From Shewanella gaetbuli (GTDB lineage: Bacteria > Pseudomonadota > Gammaproteobacteria > Enterobacterales > Shewanellaceae): 64,000 bases of DNA. The notes under the pieces were generated by a model. The model saw nothing but the letters and a program-made list of their open reading frames with translations, did not search any database and was not told the origin of the DNA. Shown piece by piece: positions 63,995 to 64,000 of this stretch; within the stretch, counting starts at the first letter, position 1; each line of letters starts with the position of its first letter. The position numbers and the translations under genes were made by a program. Location: NCBI RefSeq assembly GCF_023284065.1, contig NZ_JAKIKP010000006.1:1-64000 (forward strand), in the 5' to 3' direction.

Positions 63995-64000
63995 ATTTAA

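Larger units (their letters stand above)
43259..64000. mobile_element. Integrated temperate-phage-like element (left part; right end outside window)
   Basis: Integrase, excisionase, a CI-like repressor and a full phage-type replication set (polymerase, primase-helicase, ligase, nucleases, helicase) are packed on the minus strand. Overlapping stop/start junctions are frequent, and gene lengths and style differ sharply from the left flank. The left boundary is approximate. No virion or lysis genes appear in the ~20.7 kb seen, so it could be a complete prophage continuing to the right, a satellite, or another integrative element. Confidence 0.88.

Noticed and set aside
43259-64000. Dedicated anti-phage defence or toxin-antitoxin system
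   Set aside because: No restriction-modification, retron, abortive-infection or toxin-antitoxin pair could be recognised; the nuclease and helicase genes fit phage replication and recombination better.

Overview
The window looks like a chromosome segment of a marine gammaproteobacterium close to Shewanella (order Alteromonadales). The evidence is a contiguous recC-recB-recD block, the yejK/yejL/yejM arrangement, msrPQ, slt, rmuC, astB, a PhoPQ-like pair, a proL-type tRNA-Pro(GGG), and dispersed hairpin repeats of the kind common in that group. This is inferred from protein recognition only; no database search was run.

Region 1 (1-43030) is host chromosome. It runs from a 184-bp tandem repeat through recDBC (minus strand), a MoxR/DUF58/transglutaminase operon, slt, rmuC, msrPQ, a radical SAM protein, a divergent sulfatase / TonB-dependent receptor pair (probable uptake and desulfation of a sulfated glycan), tRNA-Pro, yejM-yejL / yejK, a CorA-family transporter, an HD-GYP protein, an Fe(II)/2-oxoglutarate oxygenase, a PhoQ/PhoP-like pair, a LysE-family exporter, a dicarboxylate/amino-acid symporter, a large Ig-like lipoprotein and astB. 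Two diverged copies of a ~128-bp dispersed repeat lie at 9983 and 27472 in opposite orientations.

Region 2 (about 43.2 kb to the window end) is an integrated phage-like element whose right end is outside the window. Every recognised gene in it is on the minus strand. In transcription order (right to left) it holds a string of small early proteins, a family A DNA polymerase, DUF932, an ATP-dependent DNA ligase, a primase-helicase, a Cas4/RecB-like nuclease, an SNF2-type helicase, a candidate ssDNA-binding protein, a PD-(D/E)XK nuclease, a CI-like repressor, a DUF3310 protein, an excisionase and a tyrosine integrase. No capsid, tail or lysis gene is seen, so those either lie to the right or are absent.

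The most striking feature of region 2 is a repeated dyad, roughly TTATTAGT-N3-ACTGTTAT. Seven copies mark the boundaries of the transcription units, and at four of them the dyad lies inside a good sigma-70 promoter, including the promoter of the CI-like gene. This reads as a distributed repressor regulon rather than one lambda-type switch. By eye the repressor keeps the S24 fold but lacks the Ser-Lys autocleavage dyad. The polymerase has Leu at the position equivalent to E. coli Pol I 762, a state associated with temperate phages. A cluster of TGTTGGACA iterons and inverted repeats at the right edge (63818-63994) is a candidate origin or second control region.
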